A stretch of DNA of 64,000 nt from Gemmatimonadaceae bacterium (GCA_036496605.1 DASXKV010000068.1:1-64000); one strand, 5' to 3'. Shown: positions 1 through 9,814, counted from the first letter of the stretch. Numbers and translations: made by a program. The notes: generated by a model not told the origin, from the letters alone.

Positions 1-3000
1 CGGCCGTCGCCGTGACACCGGCATTTCCGGTGGCGACGGCCGTCACCGAGCCGGTGGCCGAGACGGTGGCCACGACGGTATTCGTGCTCGCCCAGGTGAT
101 CGTGCGCCCGGTGAGCACATTTCCGCTCGCGTCCTTCAGCATCGCCGTGGCCTGCGTGGTTTGCCCCACGATCAGATTACTCGTGCCTAACGACACGCTC
201 ACCGTCGCCACGGCGGCCAGGGTCACACTCAGGCTGGCCTGGCCGGTGATGCCGCCACTTGTCGCAACGATGTTCGCGCTGCCGGCACCGACCGCCGTCA
301 CGAGACCCGAGCTGTTGACCGTCGCAACGGCGGTGTTCGAGCTACTCCAGGTGATCGTGCGCCCAGTCAGCACATTGCCACTGGCGTCCTTGAGTACTGC
401 ATTAGCCTGCGTCGTCCCGCCTACGATGACGCTGGTTGCGCCTAACGCTACGCCTATTGAAGCTACCGGCACGACCATCACTACGACCTGAACTGACCCG
501 CTAACACCGCCGCTGGTAGCGGTTATGGTCGTAGTCCCCGCGGCGAGCGCCGTAATGAGTCCGGTGGCGCTTACGCTCGCCGCAACCAGATTGGAGCTCG
601 ACCACGTCACAGTGCGTCCCGTGAGTACGTTGCCACTGGCATCCTTGAGTATCGCCGATGCTTGAGCTGTTTGACCCGATGTCAAAGTATCTGGACTCAC
701 CGCAACGCTGACAGATGCAACCGGCGTGGGCGTCACCGTCAGAGAAGCGGAACCCGTGACTCCCTCACTCGTTGCGGTGATGTTCGTACTCCCAGCAGCG
801 ACGCTGCTGACAAGCCCGTTGACATCGACCGTCGCGACGGTCGAGTTCGAGCTCGACCACGAAATCGCGCGGCCCGTAAGAACGTTGCCCGCCGCGTCAC
901 GAAGCGTCGCTACCGCCTGGGTGCTCTGTCCGACGCCGAGCGATGGAGCATTCAGTGTGACCGTCACTGATGTTACTGGCGCGGGCGCCGACGCATTGAC
1001 GGTGAGAGTGGCCGCGCCGCTGACGCCCTGCGATGTAGCCGTGATCGTCGCGTTGCCCGCTCCGATCGCGTGGATAAGGCCGGTCGCGTCGGCGGTAGCG
1101 ACATCCGAGTTGGAACTCGACCATGCGACGGTGGGTCCGGTGAGAACCGAGCCGCTCGCGTCGCGCAATGTGGCCGTCGCTTGCGTGCTCTGCCCGACGG
1201 TGAGTGATGCAGCGTTCAGCGTCACGCTTACTGAGCTAACGGTACTCGTGGGCGGTGGAAGTGACGCGCCGAGCTGTTGTCCCACTGAGATGTCGTCGAC
1301 ATAGAGAACGCGCTGTTGAGACGAGGCGGTCGCACCGTCGAGCATCAACGAGTTCAACTTCAGTGAATTGTCATTGCGGAAGGTGAGGCCGGTCCACTGT
1401 CCCACCAGTTGACCATCGAGCCACATCGCTTGTTGGCCGTTACTCTGGCCAACGGTATTGAGCTTCACCCAGAAATCGAGGCGGTGCCACGCGCCGACAC
1501 TGATTAGTCGGCTGGCGGCGTAGGTCACACTCCCCATGCCCTGACCGACGCCCGTGCACGTCACGCCGTCGGACGACGTAGGCATCCCTGGATACCACGT
1601 CATGAATGTCATGTCCAGCGAATTGGTCGACGTACCTGCTTTGATCGTGGTGGCGAAGAAATCTGATCCCGTTGGGCAGTCGGTAGATCGCCCGAAGGCC
1701 GACCATTGATCGTCTGTGCGCGATCCGCGGAGCGTCAAGAGCGTCGTGGGGCCGGTCCAACTCGGATCGAGGCGAACCCAATAGCTCGCGAAGATCGAGT
1801 CATAACCTGGCATAAAGAAACGGGTCAACCAGCCGCCGCTCTGTCCAGCGGGATAGGTCACTTGCAATACATGCGTGCCGGAGTGCGCCAACGAGGCGTT
1901 ATTCAGAACCTGCTGCTTCCGAGTGTTCACGCCGTCCTGCCACGCAGCCAATGTCCCCGATTCGAAGCCCTCGCCAAAAACAGAATTGTCGGTTGGCGCG
2001 CTGATCGTGAGTTGGGCGCTTCCGCTCACACCTTCGCTCGTCGCGCTGATCGCGGCCGTTCCCGCTGCCACCGCGGTGACGAGTCCGAGCGTGTCGACAG
2101 TCGCCACGCTCGTGTTCGAACTCGACCAGGCGACGCTGCGTCCAGTAAGAACGTTGCCGCTCGCATCGCTGAGCTTGGCCACGGCCTGCGTGCTCTGTCC
2201 GATGCTGAGCGTCGATGAATTGAGGGTCACTGCCACAGAGGCCACCGGCGCCGGAGGCGGTGGCGCGGTCGCCGGCATAGCGGGCAACACCTGCACATCG
2301 TCGACGTATAGTTGCTCGGTGATCGGCGCGATTGCTTCTCCATCGAGCATGAGCGAATTGAGCTTGAGGACACCGTCGCTTCGAAGAATCAGCCCCGTCC
2401 ATTCGCCGACCAACTGTCCGTCGAGCCACGTTCGTTGCACGCCATCGCTCTTCCCGACCGTGTTCAACTTTACCCAGAATTCGATTCTGTGCCAAGCGCC
2501 ACGCGTTAGGCGACGGCTCGCTGAATAGGTGGTTGCGGTTCCCTGACTTTGACCGAAGCAGCTCACGCCGTCTGTCGAAGGTGGCATCCCTGGATAGTAG
2601 GTGGAGAAGCTGAGGTCGAGGTTACTCGCGGCGGAGCCTAACGCGACGCTCGTCGCAAAGAAGTCCGAGCCGGTCGGGCACACACCAGCGTTGCCAAAGG
2701 CTGACCACTGGTTGTCCGTGCGAGAACCGCGCAGGGTCAACAGCTTGGTCGTGCCCGACCAATTCGGATCGAGGCGCAGCCAATAGCTGACGTAGGCCGA
2801 ATCGAAACCCGGCATGAAGAACCGCGTCAGCCATCCGCCGCTCTGGCCAGCAGTATACGTCATGTCGAGTAGATGCGTGCCGGAGTGCGCGAGTGTTGTG
2901 TCGTTGAGCACGTGATGTATCGCCGGATTGACGCCGTCCTGCCACGACGAGAGGGCGCCAGACTCGAAGCCATCGCTGAAAATCCCGTTGTCCGTTGCTG

Positions 3001-3121
3001 CTGCTGGGACGGCTCTTCGTTCACGCGGAGAATCGTCCGTTCGAGGGGAGGTGGCCACGTGTTCGGTGCACGCTAAAACGAGCGCGCCTACGGCCAACAA
3101 GGCTGCACGAGTGAATCGCAT
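1..3121 (-). CDS. Surface lipoprotein with two ConA-like domains and tandem Big_2 Ig-like domains (partial, runs off left edge)
   Basis: The reading frame is open for 1040 codons and has no stop inside the window. The ATG at 3121 lies five bases after GGAGG. A basic hydrophobic leader ends in the lipobox LVLAC (Cys18), so an exported, lipid-anchored surface protein is expected. Two similar concanavalin A-like lectin/glucanase domains (about residues 45-285 and 375-610) share SGGWLTRFFMPG, TLRGSRTD and a closing LYVDD. One Ig-like Big_2 domain sits between them (about 290-370). Five more follow from about residue 625 at an 86-87 residue pitch, each with SGxVLTGR...WSSSN and a G-AT-TATS-GV-G ending. 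The domains suggest carbohydrate binding or adhesion at the cell surface; no catalytic residues could be assigned. Long plus-strand frames over this region are antisense shadows of the repeats. The C-terminus lies outside the window. Confidence 0.88.
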   Translation of the reverse strand, partial: MRFTRAALLAVGALVLACTEHVATSPRTDDSPRERRAVPAAATDNGIFSDGFESGALSSWQDGVNPAIHHVLNDTTLAHSGTHLLDMTYTAGQSGGWLTRFFMPGFDSAYVSYWLRLDPNWSGTTKLLTLRGSRTDNQWSAFGNAGVCPTGSDFFATSVALGSAASNLDLSFSTYYPGMPPSTDGVSCFGQSQGTATTYSASRRLTRGAWHRIEFWVKLNTVGKSDGVQRTWLDGQLVGEWTGLILRSDGVLKLNSLMLDGEAIAPITEQLYVDDVQVLPAMPATAPPPPAPVASVAVTLNSSTLSIGQSTQAVAKLSDASGNVLTGRSVAWSSSNTSVATVDTLGLVTAVAAGTAAISATSEGVSGSAQLTISAPTDNSVFGEGFESGTLAAWQDGVNTRKQQVLNNASLAHSGTHVLQVTYPAGQSGGWLTRFFMPGYDSIFASYWVRLDPSWTGPTTLLTLRGSRTDDQWSAFGRSTDCPTGSDFFATTIKAGTSTNSLDMTFMTWYPGMPTSSDGVTCTGVGQGMGSVTYAASRLISVGAWHRLDFWVKLNTVGQSNGQQAMWLDGQLVGQWTGLTFRNDNSLKLNSLMLDGATASSQQRVLYVDDISVGQQLGASLPPPTSTVSSVSVTLNAASLTVGQSTQATATLRDASGSVLTGPTVAWSSSNSDVATADATGLIHAIGAGNATITATSQGVSGAATLTVNASAPAPVTSVTVTLNAPSLGVGQSTQAVATLRDAAGNVLTGRAISWSSSNSTVATVDVNGLVSSVAAGSTNITATSEGVTGSASLTVTPTPVASVSVAVSPDTLTSGQTAQASAILKDASGNVLTGRTVTWSSSNLVAASVSATGLITALAAGTTTITATSGGVSGSVQVVVMVVPVASIGVALGATSVIVGGTTQANAVLKDASGNVLTGRTITWSSSNTAVATVNSSGLVTAVGAGSANIVATSGGITGQASLSVTLAAVATVSVSLGTSNLIVGQTTQATAMLKDASGNVLTGRTITWASTNTVVATVSATGSVTAVATGNAGVTATA

Positions 3122-3628
3122 CGGTCCTCCATCAACTCCGCGTCTTCCCGGCAGCGCATCATCGAGGGGCCGGGGCCGTCAAGTCCCGGGACCGATCGAT
3201 ACACGCGTAGCATCGCGCTATCTAACGAATAGACGCGAGCCATACCGCCGAATCCGTGGCGCCGATAGTTTAGTTGATTCTAAACAGCATTAGCGAGGCG
3301 GCGCTCAACGCGACATCGGTGCACACGGTGCTGCGTCAACGTGCCAACCTGAGGCCGGGCCACGTACAAGTCGTGTACCAGTTGTCGCATAATCATGCGA
3401 TTCGCAATGCACGCGTGCTTTTGTCCGAACATTACGTGCGGCACATCACGTCGGTTGTGTGCCACGAATCGAGATTGTGATTTGCTTGTGCAGCGAAGCG
3501 ATCGCTGCCGTGAGATCTCGTTGCAGTCTCGTCTGTCGAATCGCCCGAGCGAAGCTTGCAGAGTAGCGCCTCGAAGTCGCTGGCGCGCCTAACGCGAGCG
3601 TCCGGTAGCGCCTAACGCCTCACGATGC
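3122..3628. other. Intergenic stretch without a supportable gene
   Basis: No frame here has a convincing start, ribosome binding site or family resemblance. The stretch holds the upstream region of the minus-strand lipoprotein, a short perfect hairpin at 3268-3285 (six-base arms GTTTAG/CTAAAC around six bases) and two copies of CCTAACG at 3588-3594 and 3611-3617. No clear -35/-10 pair was found for the lipoprotein. Confidence 0.5.
3268..3285. repeat. Small perfect hairpin
   Basis: GTTTAG, six bases, then CTAAAC form a perfect six-base stem in the region upstream of the lipoprotein gene. No T-run follows on either strand, so it is not a typical terminator. It may be chance or an operator half-site pair. 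Confidence 0.25.
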
Positions 3629-4180
3629 TCACGGCGCGGGTGGGGCGGTCATCACGACCAGGTCGTCGTACCAGAGCGACTGCGCGACCGGCGAGCCGTC
3701 GCCGATGTAGGGAGCGATGATGAACTGGTCCGGATTCCCGTTGCAGCCGCTCACGGCACGATTCTCCGTGATGCCGGTCAGATCCTGATTGATGCGCGTC
3801 ACGTCGATATTCTGCGCATCCTGCGACTGAATGGAGCGGGTGCCCGCCGTCACTCATCCAGTTGTCCTCGATGTACGTCGTCAGGTAGTTGAACGACGGG
3901 CCGGCGAACTGGTCGTCGAGGGTGCTCAGGAGATAGAACTCGTGGGGATGGCAGTTATGGGCCGAGCCGACCCAGTTCGTGCTGTGCTTGATCCAGTACC
4001 GCACGTACACGGCATCGCTGGGCGTGAACAGGTGTCGGGCGTTGACGTTCGGATTCGGCTTCACGCGGCCTGCGCAAAGTTGACCTGTAGCGAATGTACG
4101 CTGCCGGTTATTTGGTCGGTCGACGAAGGCTCGTCAGCCCGGAGCGGCGTCCAACTCGTATAGAGTTTGAGCGCATTGTT
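3629..4180 (-). pseudogene. Frameshifted remnant of a ConA-like domain surface protein
   Basis: Three minus-strand segments in different frames join into one plausible protein. The upstream piece (about 4180-4066) reads LKLYTSWTPLR...SVHSLQVNFAQAA and then stops. The middle piece from 4064 reads VKPNPNVNARHLF...YVRYWIKHSTNWVGSAH and ...TTYIEDNW. The last piece (3853-3629) reads RSIQSQDAQNIDVTR...LWYDDLVVMTAPPAP and stops. The switches near 4065 and 3853 break the gene. The YVRYWIK block and the closing LWYDD resemble YVSYWLR and LYVDD in the neighbouring lipoprotein, so a related ConA-like domain is likely. No signal peptide survives upstream. A sequencing error would be an alternative explanation for one frameshift, but two frameshifts plus a missing start favour decay. 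Confidence 0.6.
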
Positions 4181-4539
4181 CTAATGACCCGGAAGGACGG
4201 CTCGGTGGGCCATATCGGGGAAGAGCGATGACTGTTGGATGTGCGCCCGATAGTGACAATTCGACCATTGCCAACGATATGCGCAAACTCACTAGAGCTA
4301 CCTGCGCAACCGCTAGCGCCGGAGGGCTCGACCGCGCTCCGGCCGCTCCTGTTGCATCTACGCAACAGGTGCGGGGTCATGCGAGAGCCGCGTGACGACC
4401 GGGCTGCCGCGTCGTGGCTCCAAGTGATTGTCGGTCAGGGAGTTCCGTGTCGGAGGCGAACACACTCCATTCGCTGCGCTTCTTGCTCAACGACCCGTCG
4501 TCGTTTGCCAGATGAACTAATGCCTCAGCACCATTCATT
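4181..4539. other. Intergenic stretch upstream of the O-antigen ligase-like gene
   Basis: I see no gene or RNA here. It probably carries the promoter for the plus-strand exopolysaccharide genes, but I cannot point to a clear -35/-10 pair. Confidence 0.4.
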
Positions 4540-5958
4540 GTGCGTGACTTGTTAGCGCGACCAATCGAGGGCCGCCACGTCGGCGGAGCCGACGGGTCGA
4601 TCAGCGGCGCGCCGATATTGCGCGGCGCGCCGGTATCGCCCGGTGCTTCCGCAAATCGCCGACCGAAGCGAGATCCGTTGATGGGCCTCGTTGCGCTCAT
4701 GGTCCTGACGTACGTCTGGCGAATTCAGGATATCCTGGTGCCGCTGGCGCTGATCAAGTTTCCAACTCTCATCGGGCTGGCGGCGCTCGCGGCATATGCC
4801 TTCGACAAGAGACGCGTCAGGCGCCTTCGTCTCGTTCGATCCCCAGTTCTCACGATACTGATTGGATTTGCGTTCGTCATCGTCGCCGGAGTGCCGACGA
4901 GTCTACTGGCGAGCAGCACCCTTCAGTTCCTGCTGAAAGACTTTCTGCCGAATGTTTTCATGGCTGTCCTCGTCGCCGTCTGTATCCGCACTAGGCGCGA
5001 CCTCGACTGGCTACTCGGCGCGCACATGATTGGAGCAATGCTGTACGGCCTATACGCGCTCCTGTTCTTCGGCGTCGATGCCACCGGCAGGTTGGATCAC
5101 ATGCTTTACTACGACGCGAACGATCTGGCGCTGGCGACGGTCAGCACGCTGCCCGTGGCGATCTACTTTCTCCGAGATCGCTCGCCACGCTGGCAGCGGC
5201 GGATGGCGTTCTGCGTTGCGCCCGTATTATTGCTCAATTTCATCCGCTCGGGATCCCGCGGCGGGTTCCTCTCTCTGATCACAATCGCCGTTTGCCTGAT
5301 GTTCGGCTATCGGCCCATCAGGACACGGCGGCGAATTGCCGCGTTTTCGTTGTGTATCGGCGCGATCGCGGCGATCGGCGGAAGCGCGTTCTGGGATAAG
5401 ATGAAGACGATCCTTGCCCCGGACGATGATTACAACATGCAGTCGGAAACGGGCCGCTGGCAAATCTGGCAGAACGGCCTCAGCATCGTTAAGCAGCGGC
5501 CATTTCTCGGCGTCGGCGCGCAGCAGTTCCCGGAGGCTGAGGCCACACTGTCGGACCTTGGGCGCGAGCGCGCGGAATCGGGCGGGCGACAGCTTCCTTG
5601 GCAGGCGGCGCATAACTCCTACATCTCCGTGGCCGCGGAGACTGGCGTCTTCGGCTTTGCGCTCTTCGTTTCGCTTCTGCTCACGACCATCGGAACTGCG
5701 TTGTTGATGATCCGCGAAGCTCGTGTCAACGGGTCGGGTGAGTTGGCGGCGCTCTCCCGCGCACTCGCCATCGCATTCGCGGGGTATGCTGTCGGCGCGT
5801 TTTTCCTCACCGCAGAGTACAAATCGATACTGTATCTCAACATCGGGTGCGTTCTTGCCGTTCGAAAGCTGCTGAAGCTTTCGCAGGCGAACGCGTCTGC
5901 GGCACGGAGCGTAGATCCGTGGGCACTGCCAGGGCGCACGAGATGGCGGCAAGCATGA
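4540..5958 (+). CDS. O-antigen ligase / Wzy-type polysaccharide polymerase family membrane protein
   Basis: The 472-residue product is a polytopic inner-membrane protein with about ten or more hydrophobic segments starting near residue 47. It carries features of the Wzy_C/O-antigen ligase family: SGSRGG near residue 237, a large loop with GVGAQQF near 323, and AHNSYISVAAETGVFG near 355. Family members join or polymerise lipid-linked glycan units on the periplasmic face. The GTG at 4540 gives a 46-residue polar N-terminal extension; the ATG at 4681 would start directly before the first membrane segment and is a real alternative. The stop overlaps the next start (ATGA at 5955-5958), so the two genes should be translationally coupled. 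Ligase and polymerase cannot be told apart from sequence alone. Confidence 0.85.
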   Translation: MRDLLARPIEGRHVGGADGSISGAPILRGAPVSPGASANRRPKRDPLMGLVALMVLTYVWRIQDILVPLALIKFPTLIGLAALAAYAFDKRRVRRLRLVRSPVLTILIGFAFVIVAGVPTSLLASSTLQFLLKDFLPNVFMAVLVAVCIRTRRDLDWLLGAHMIGAMLYGLYALLFFGVDATGRLDHMLYYDANDLALATVSTLPVAIYFLRDRSPRWQRRMAFCVAPVLLLNFIRSGSRGGFLSLITIAVCLMFGYRPIRTRRRIAAFSLCIGAIAAIGGSAFWDKMKTILAPDDDYNMQSETGRWQIWQNGLSIVKQRPFLGVGAQQFPEAEATLSDLGRERAESGGRQLPWQAAHNSYISVAAETGVFGFALFVSLLLTTIGTALLMIREARVNGSGELAALSRALAIAFAGYAVGAFFLTAEYKSILYLNIGCVLAVRKLLKLSQANASAARSVDPWALPGRTRWRQA

Positions 5959-7199
5959 CGGCGAGCGCCCCCAACCAGACGGCTTACGATCGAGCGACGT
6001 TCGCGCCGTCGCGGCGGCACTCCGTTCTCGTCACGGACGGCGAGCAGCGATCGGCGTTGGCCGCGGTGCGCGCGCTCGGTCGCGCGGGACACCGAATCAC
6101 GGTCTGCTCGACTCGGGCGCGGTGTCTCGCCGGCGCTTCACGGTACGCCGACGAGGTCGCGCGAGTGCCCGATTCCTTGCGCGATCCGCAATCGTTTATT
6201 GAACACTTATCCCTTCTCGTGCGGCGTTCCAACATCGACGTAGTGATCCCGATGACGGACGCGTCGATGCTCGCCGCCCTTGAGGGCGCGGACCAGCTCG
6301 CGCCGGCCATCATTCCGGTCGCGGAGATCGAGCCCTATCGCGCGGTGTCCGACAAGGAAGGCGTTCTGAAGGTCGCACCGCGCTTTGGGATTGCCGTTCC
6401 GGCGCAACGGACGCTGACGCTCGACCATGCGCGGGCGATCGACGAGTTCGAAATATCCTATCCCATCGTCGTGAAGCCCGCTCGGTCGGTGGGGGAACAC
6501 GGCGGCCGGCGATCGCACTTCTGCGTGAGCTACGCGCGCAACGCCACGGAGTTGACCAGCGTGGTGCGAAGTGCTGATCCCGCCGCTTTTCCGCTCCTAC
6601 TGCAGCAACGCGTAGTGGGACCGGGCGTGGGCGTGTTTCTCCTCCTATGGGACGGTGAAACGATTGCGGCGTTCTCGCACCGGCGGCTTCGTGAGAAGCC
6701 ACCTTCCGGTGGCGTGAGCGTGTATCGCGAGAGCATCGCTGCCGATCCGGATCTGGTCGCGCGCTCTCGAGCGCTCCTCGAGCATTTCGGCTGGCGAGGC
6801 GTTGCCATGATCGAATACAAGATCGACGAGCGCACGGGAATACCCTACTTGATGGAAATCAACGGTCGTTTCTGGGGATCACTTCAACTCGCTGTAGATG
6901 CTGGCGTCGATTTCCCGAACCTGCTGCTGTCGGTGGCGGTGGACGGCGAACGTCCGTCGACGCCGGAATATCGCGTTGGAGTGCGAAGCCGATGGTGGTG
7001 GGGCGATGTGGATCAACTCATCACGCGATTGCGCCGCTCGGCGCGCGCGCTCACCCTGCCTGAGAATTCCCCTACCAGGTGGCAAGCGGTTCGTGAGTTC
7101 CTGCGCGTAGGGGACAGCGCCGATCGAAACGAGATTCTCCAGCTCGACGATCCGTGGCCTTTCGTTCGCGAGACGATCGACTGGTTCCAGAAGAAGTAA
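5955..7199 (+). CDS. ATP-grasp enzyme, carboxylate-amine/thiol ligase type
   Basis: The chosen ATG at 5955 overlaps the preceding stop as ATGA; an in-frame ATG at 5943 is also possible. The product has the order of an ATP-grasp protein: a Rossmann-like N-terminal domain (HSVLVTDGEQRSALAAVRALG), a lysine-bearing strand (YPIVVKPARSVGEHGG, about residue 170) and a metal-binding MIEYKID...YLMEINGRFWGS segment near 284-306. These enzymes activate a carboxylate as acyl phosphate for attack by an amine or other nucleophile. Position between a polymerase/ligase-like protein and a polysaccharide deacetylase suggests it modifies a glycan or makes an amino acid conjugate for it. The substrate cannot be read from the sequence. 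Confidence 0.82.
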   Translation: MTASAPNQTAYDRATFAPSRRHSVLVTDGEQRSALAAVRALGRAGHRITVCSTRARCLAGASRYADEVARVPDSLRDPQSFIEHLSLLVRRSNIDVVIPMTDASMLAALEGADQLAPAIIPVAEIEPYRAVSDKEGVLKVAPRFGIAVPAQRTLTLDHARAIDEFEISYPIVVKPARSVGEHGGRRSHFCVSYARNATELTSVVRSADPAAFPLLLQQRVVGPGVGVFLLLWDGETIAAFSHRRLREKPPSGGVSVYRESIAADPDLVARSRALLEHFGWRGVAMIEYKIDERTGIPYLMEINGRFWGSLQLAVDAGVDFPNLLLSVAVDGERPSTPEYRVGVRSRWWWGDVDQLITRLRRSARALTLPENSPTRWQAVREFLRVGDSADRNEILQLDDPWPFVRETIDWFQKK

Positions 7200-7209
7200 T
7201 TCTCAACTC

Positions 7210-8247
7210 ATGAGCTCATCACGGCAACCGGCAATCGAGTCCGGCCTTAGCTCGAGGATTTCACTTCGCACCGCGATCCTGCCGCTGCTCGAGCGTTGCT
7301 TCAAGCGGGGGGGCATTCTCGGCTATCACGCGATCGTCGAGCAGGACGTTCCCTCGCCGGAGATGCACGTCAGCCTGGGGACGCTGCGGGGTCAGCTGGA
7401 GTATGTGCGTGATTGCTACGATGTGGTTCCGCTTCGGGAGCTCGTGCGTCGATGCATCGACGGGCGCTCGATGGATCGTTGTGTTGCGATCACGTTCGAT
7501 GACGCGTACGTGGGTGTCGAGCGACTGGCTGCACCCCTGCTCGCTCGTCTCGATCTGCCGGCGACGGTGTTCGTGGCGGTGGGTGCGGCGGAAAATGGCG
7601 CCGCATTTTGGTGGGATCGACTGGAGCATGCGCGACGCACGAGCCCTGACATTCTCTGGCCGCGCATACTCAGTGACCTCGGGATCAAGCAGCTGTCACC
7701 ATCCGCGGAAGCGTTAGGCATCGTGCGTGGTCACATTCTCGGCCAGCACGCGGGGCGTCTTCCGCTCGAGAAAATGGATTGGGCCGAGCCGTCAAACGAT
7801 TTGCTCCGATCCATGGATTTCGCGGCTCTCGAGCGCCTGGCGAGTGATGAGCGGTTCGAGTTTGGATGTCATACGGTGACGCATCCAGCGCTTCCGTACC
7901 TCTCCAGCGATGAGCAGCAGCTCGAAATGACGCAGGCGCAGCGGCGCCTCGAAGAAATGCTGCCGCGCGTCGTCCCGGTCGTCGCATATCCGTTCGGACT
8001 TTACGATCGTGCCACCCTCAGCGCGGCCGCGAGCGCGGGCCTTCAGGCTGGCGTTACGATGCAGGCACGCGCCGTCGCGCGCGGCGATCTGGCGCTCGCC
8101 TTGCCGCGCGTCGGTGTCTCGGAGGACTGGTGTCAGAGCGCGATTTCACTCCGGCTCAATGCGGGCATGCGGCCATTGTTCAGGGCGAGGGCGGGGACGC
8201 ACCCGCACCTGCCAGTCTATTCGCCGCTCAGTATTGGTGGTGCCTAG
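7210..8247 (+). CDS. Polysaccharide deacetylase (NodB homology domain)
   Basis: The 345-residue protein contains the NodB motif 1 TFDD (residues 95-98) and the motif 2 pair H-x3-H in CHTVTHP near residue 221, together the metal site of family 4 carbohydrate esterases. VAYPFG near residue 257 fits motif 3. It should remove N- or O-acetyl groups from a glycan. It begins 10 bases after the ATP-grasp gene and is the last gene of this plus-strand group; the phosphatase gene ends only six bases away on the other strand. There is no clear signal peptide, so action in the cytoplasm or at the inner face of the membrane is possible. Confidence 0.88.
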   Translation: MSSSRQPAIESGLSSRISLRTAILPLLERCFKRGGILGYHAIVEQDVPSPEMHVSLGTLRGQLEYVRDCYDVVPLRELVRRCIDGRSMDRCVAITFDDAYVGVERLAAPLLARLDLPATVFVAVGAAENGAAFWWDRLEHARRTSPDILWPRILSDLGIKQLSPSAEALGIVRGHILGQHAGRLPLEKMDWAEPSNDLLRSMDFAALERLASDERFEFGCHTVTHPALPYLSSDEQQLEMTQAQRRLEEMLPRVVPVVAYPFGLYDRATLSAAASAGLQAGVTMQARAVARGDLALALPRVGVSEDWCQSAISLRLNAGMRPLFRARAGTHPHLPVYSPLSIGGA

Positions 8248-8252
8248 CGGCG

Positions 8253-8948
8253 CTACATGCCGGCCACACCGCGCGACCCCTCGAGTAGCGCCGCCCGCAG
8301 ACCGGATATGCATAGTGCCACGTCTTCGTAGCAGTGCGCGACGGCCGCCGCGTCCAGTGTATATGGATCGGGGATCTCCAGCGAGTCTCTTGGTCTTGAG
8401 CTGTCGAAGGCGCCGAGGAACCGAAGCTTCGCCTCGGCTTCGGGAAACCGCGCGATGCATTCCGCTTCGTTCTCGAAGTCCATCACGACGATAACGTCGG
8501 CGGCGCGGACGAGCTCCGCCGTCAGTGGCGTCGCCAGATGCGCCCGGAGGTCGATGCCTAATGATTGTGCCGCGGCGATGCCGCGAGGATCCGCCGACCT
8601 TCCGGAGCGGGCGTGCAGCCCGCCGGAGCCGATGACAACTTCCGGGTGGCTCGCATGGAGCTCTCGCGCTAACAGAGCAGCGGCGAACGCGCTTCGCAGG
8701 ATGTTGCCATGGCAGACGAAAACCACATGATGGTATCCCGCGGCGGGACCCGAATTGGCGCGGCGCTCACGCCGAGCGAGCCGGCGAATTGTTTGTCGCA
8801 AGAACACGCGGCGCGCGCGCGAATCGAGTTCGGCACATCGACGCGCGAACCGACGCGTCCGCTCCGGGACCAGAGAAGAGAGCGCGCGTCGAACGGCGCG
8901 CGCAGGGGCGGCGGTGGCTGCTGCGAGGGCAATTGCAAAGTTGCTCAT
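8253..8948 (-). CDS. Low-molecular-weight protein tyrosine phosphatase-like protein
   Basis: The catalytic P-loop CHGNILRS is at residues 79-86 (C-x5-R) and the acid loop DPY at 194-196, as in the Wzb/Etp family that dephosphorylates tyrosine kinases of capsule export. An unusual basic N-terminal extension of about 70 residues with many Arg precedes the domain. The canonical CRS of the loop reads LRS. The gene is third in a minus-strand set with a Wza-like and a YdcF-like gene and overlaps the latter by four bases (ATGA at 8945-8948). No BY-kinase (Wzc) gene is in the window, so the partner must lie elsewhere. Confidence 0.85.
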   Translation of the reverse strand: MSNFAIALAAATAAPARAVRRALSSLVPERTRRFARRCAELDSRARRVFLRQTIRRLARRERRANSGPAAGYHHVVFVCHGNILRSAFAAALLARELHASHPEVVIGSGGLHARSGRSADPRGIAAAQSLGIDLRAHLATPLTAELVRAADVIVVMDFENEAECIARFPEAEAKLRFLGAFDSSRPRDSLEIPDPYTLDAAAVAHCYEDVALCISGLRAALLEGSRGVAGM

Positions 8949-9814
8949 GCGGGCGCCGGCGCCTTCCTTTGCGGGAGCCAGCCGCGCAGAGAGTATTCCG
9001 CGGTGGCAGTGACTTCATATACCAACTGTCCGAACACAGCCAGTCGATCGGTCGGATCGTCTGACATTGGCCGACCGCCCGGCGTGCGAAGTCGCGCCGC
9101 CACACAGGTCACATCGAACCCCACCGCCTCGAAAACGGCGCATGCGCGGCGCGTATGCATGGGCGACGTGATTACCGCGATCCGTCGCATTCCTCGTGGC
9201 AGCAGGAGCCTCGCCGAGGCGACAGCCTCATCGCGTGTCGTACGACCGAGTGGCGTGCGGAGCCAGTCGACTTGTTGGTCGAATAGCCCTATGAGGCGTG
9301 CCTGATCGATCTCACTCGAAACGAACCCCGTCGGAAAGAAATCCGCGGTCGTGGTCGTAACGAGCGAGCGAGCCTTTCCCTCGCGCATGAGCTCCAATGC
9401 CATGAGCAGGTGGTCTGCGGCCTCGCTCGAGATCGTCGTATCGGGATTGATCCCGGCACTCAACGCGACGACGGCGGCGACGCCTGACTGGGGAATCGCG
9501 TCCTGTCGCACCCAGCGCGCGGCGATCGCCTGGGAGAGCGGGCTAAGGACGACGACAATGGTGACTAAGGCTGCCAGCTGAAAGAGAACAATCAACGCGC
9601 GGCGCAACCGTGTCGCGCCGACGAGCAACCCGAGGCCTGTTAGCAGTAACACGCCCGGCGTATCGGCCAGTTTGGCCGGCAGGATCTGGAGAGCGAAGCA
9701 AACGCACCACAAACCCGTGCCGAGTGCGCCGCCCTCGAGAGCGCGTCGAATCGCCTCCCGGGATAACAACATCGGCGGATTCTCAGCCACCGTTGGGGCG
9801 AGATCGCCAGCCAC
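8945..9814 (-). CDS. YdcF/SanA-like DUF218 membrane protein
   Basis: The N-terminal third has two to three hydrophobic segments (about residues 30-110). A DUF218 domain follows, beginning VAAVVALSAGI and including LMREGKARSLVTTTT, GRTTRDEAVASARLLL and ITSPMHTRRA, the arrangement of YdcF/ElyC/SanA proteins. Members act in envelope biogenesis but their chemistry is poorly defined. It lies between the Wza-like gene (30-base gap) and the phosphatase gene (four-base overlap), which ties it to polysaccharide export or cell-envelope control. Confidence 0.8.
   Translation of the reverse strand: MAGDLAPTVAENPPMLLSREAIRRALEGGALGTGLWCVCFALQILPAKLADTPGVLLLTGLGLLVGATRLRRALIVLFQLAALVTIVVVLSPLSQAIAARWVRQDAIPQSGVAAVVALSAGINPDTTISSEAADHLLMALELMREGKARSLVTTTTADFFPTGFVSSEIDQARLIGLFDQQVDWLRTPLGRTTRDEAVASARLLLPRGMRRIAVITSPMHTRRACAVFEAVGFDVTCVAARLRTPGGRPMSDDPTDRLAVFGQLVYEVTATAEYSLRGWLPQRKAPAPA

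Noticed and set aside
12-3293. Several long plus-strand frames over the left end
   Set aside because: They are antisense to the Ig-like/ConA-like repeat gene on the minus strand, which has a signal peptide, ribosome binding site and coherent domains.
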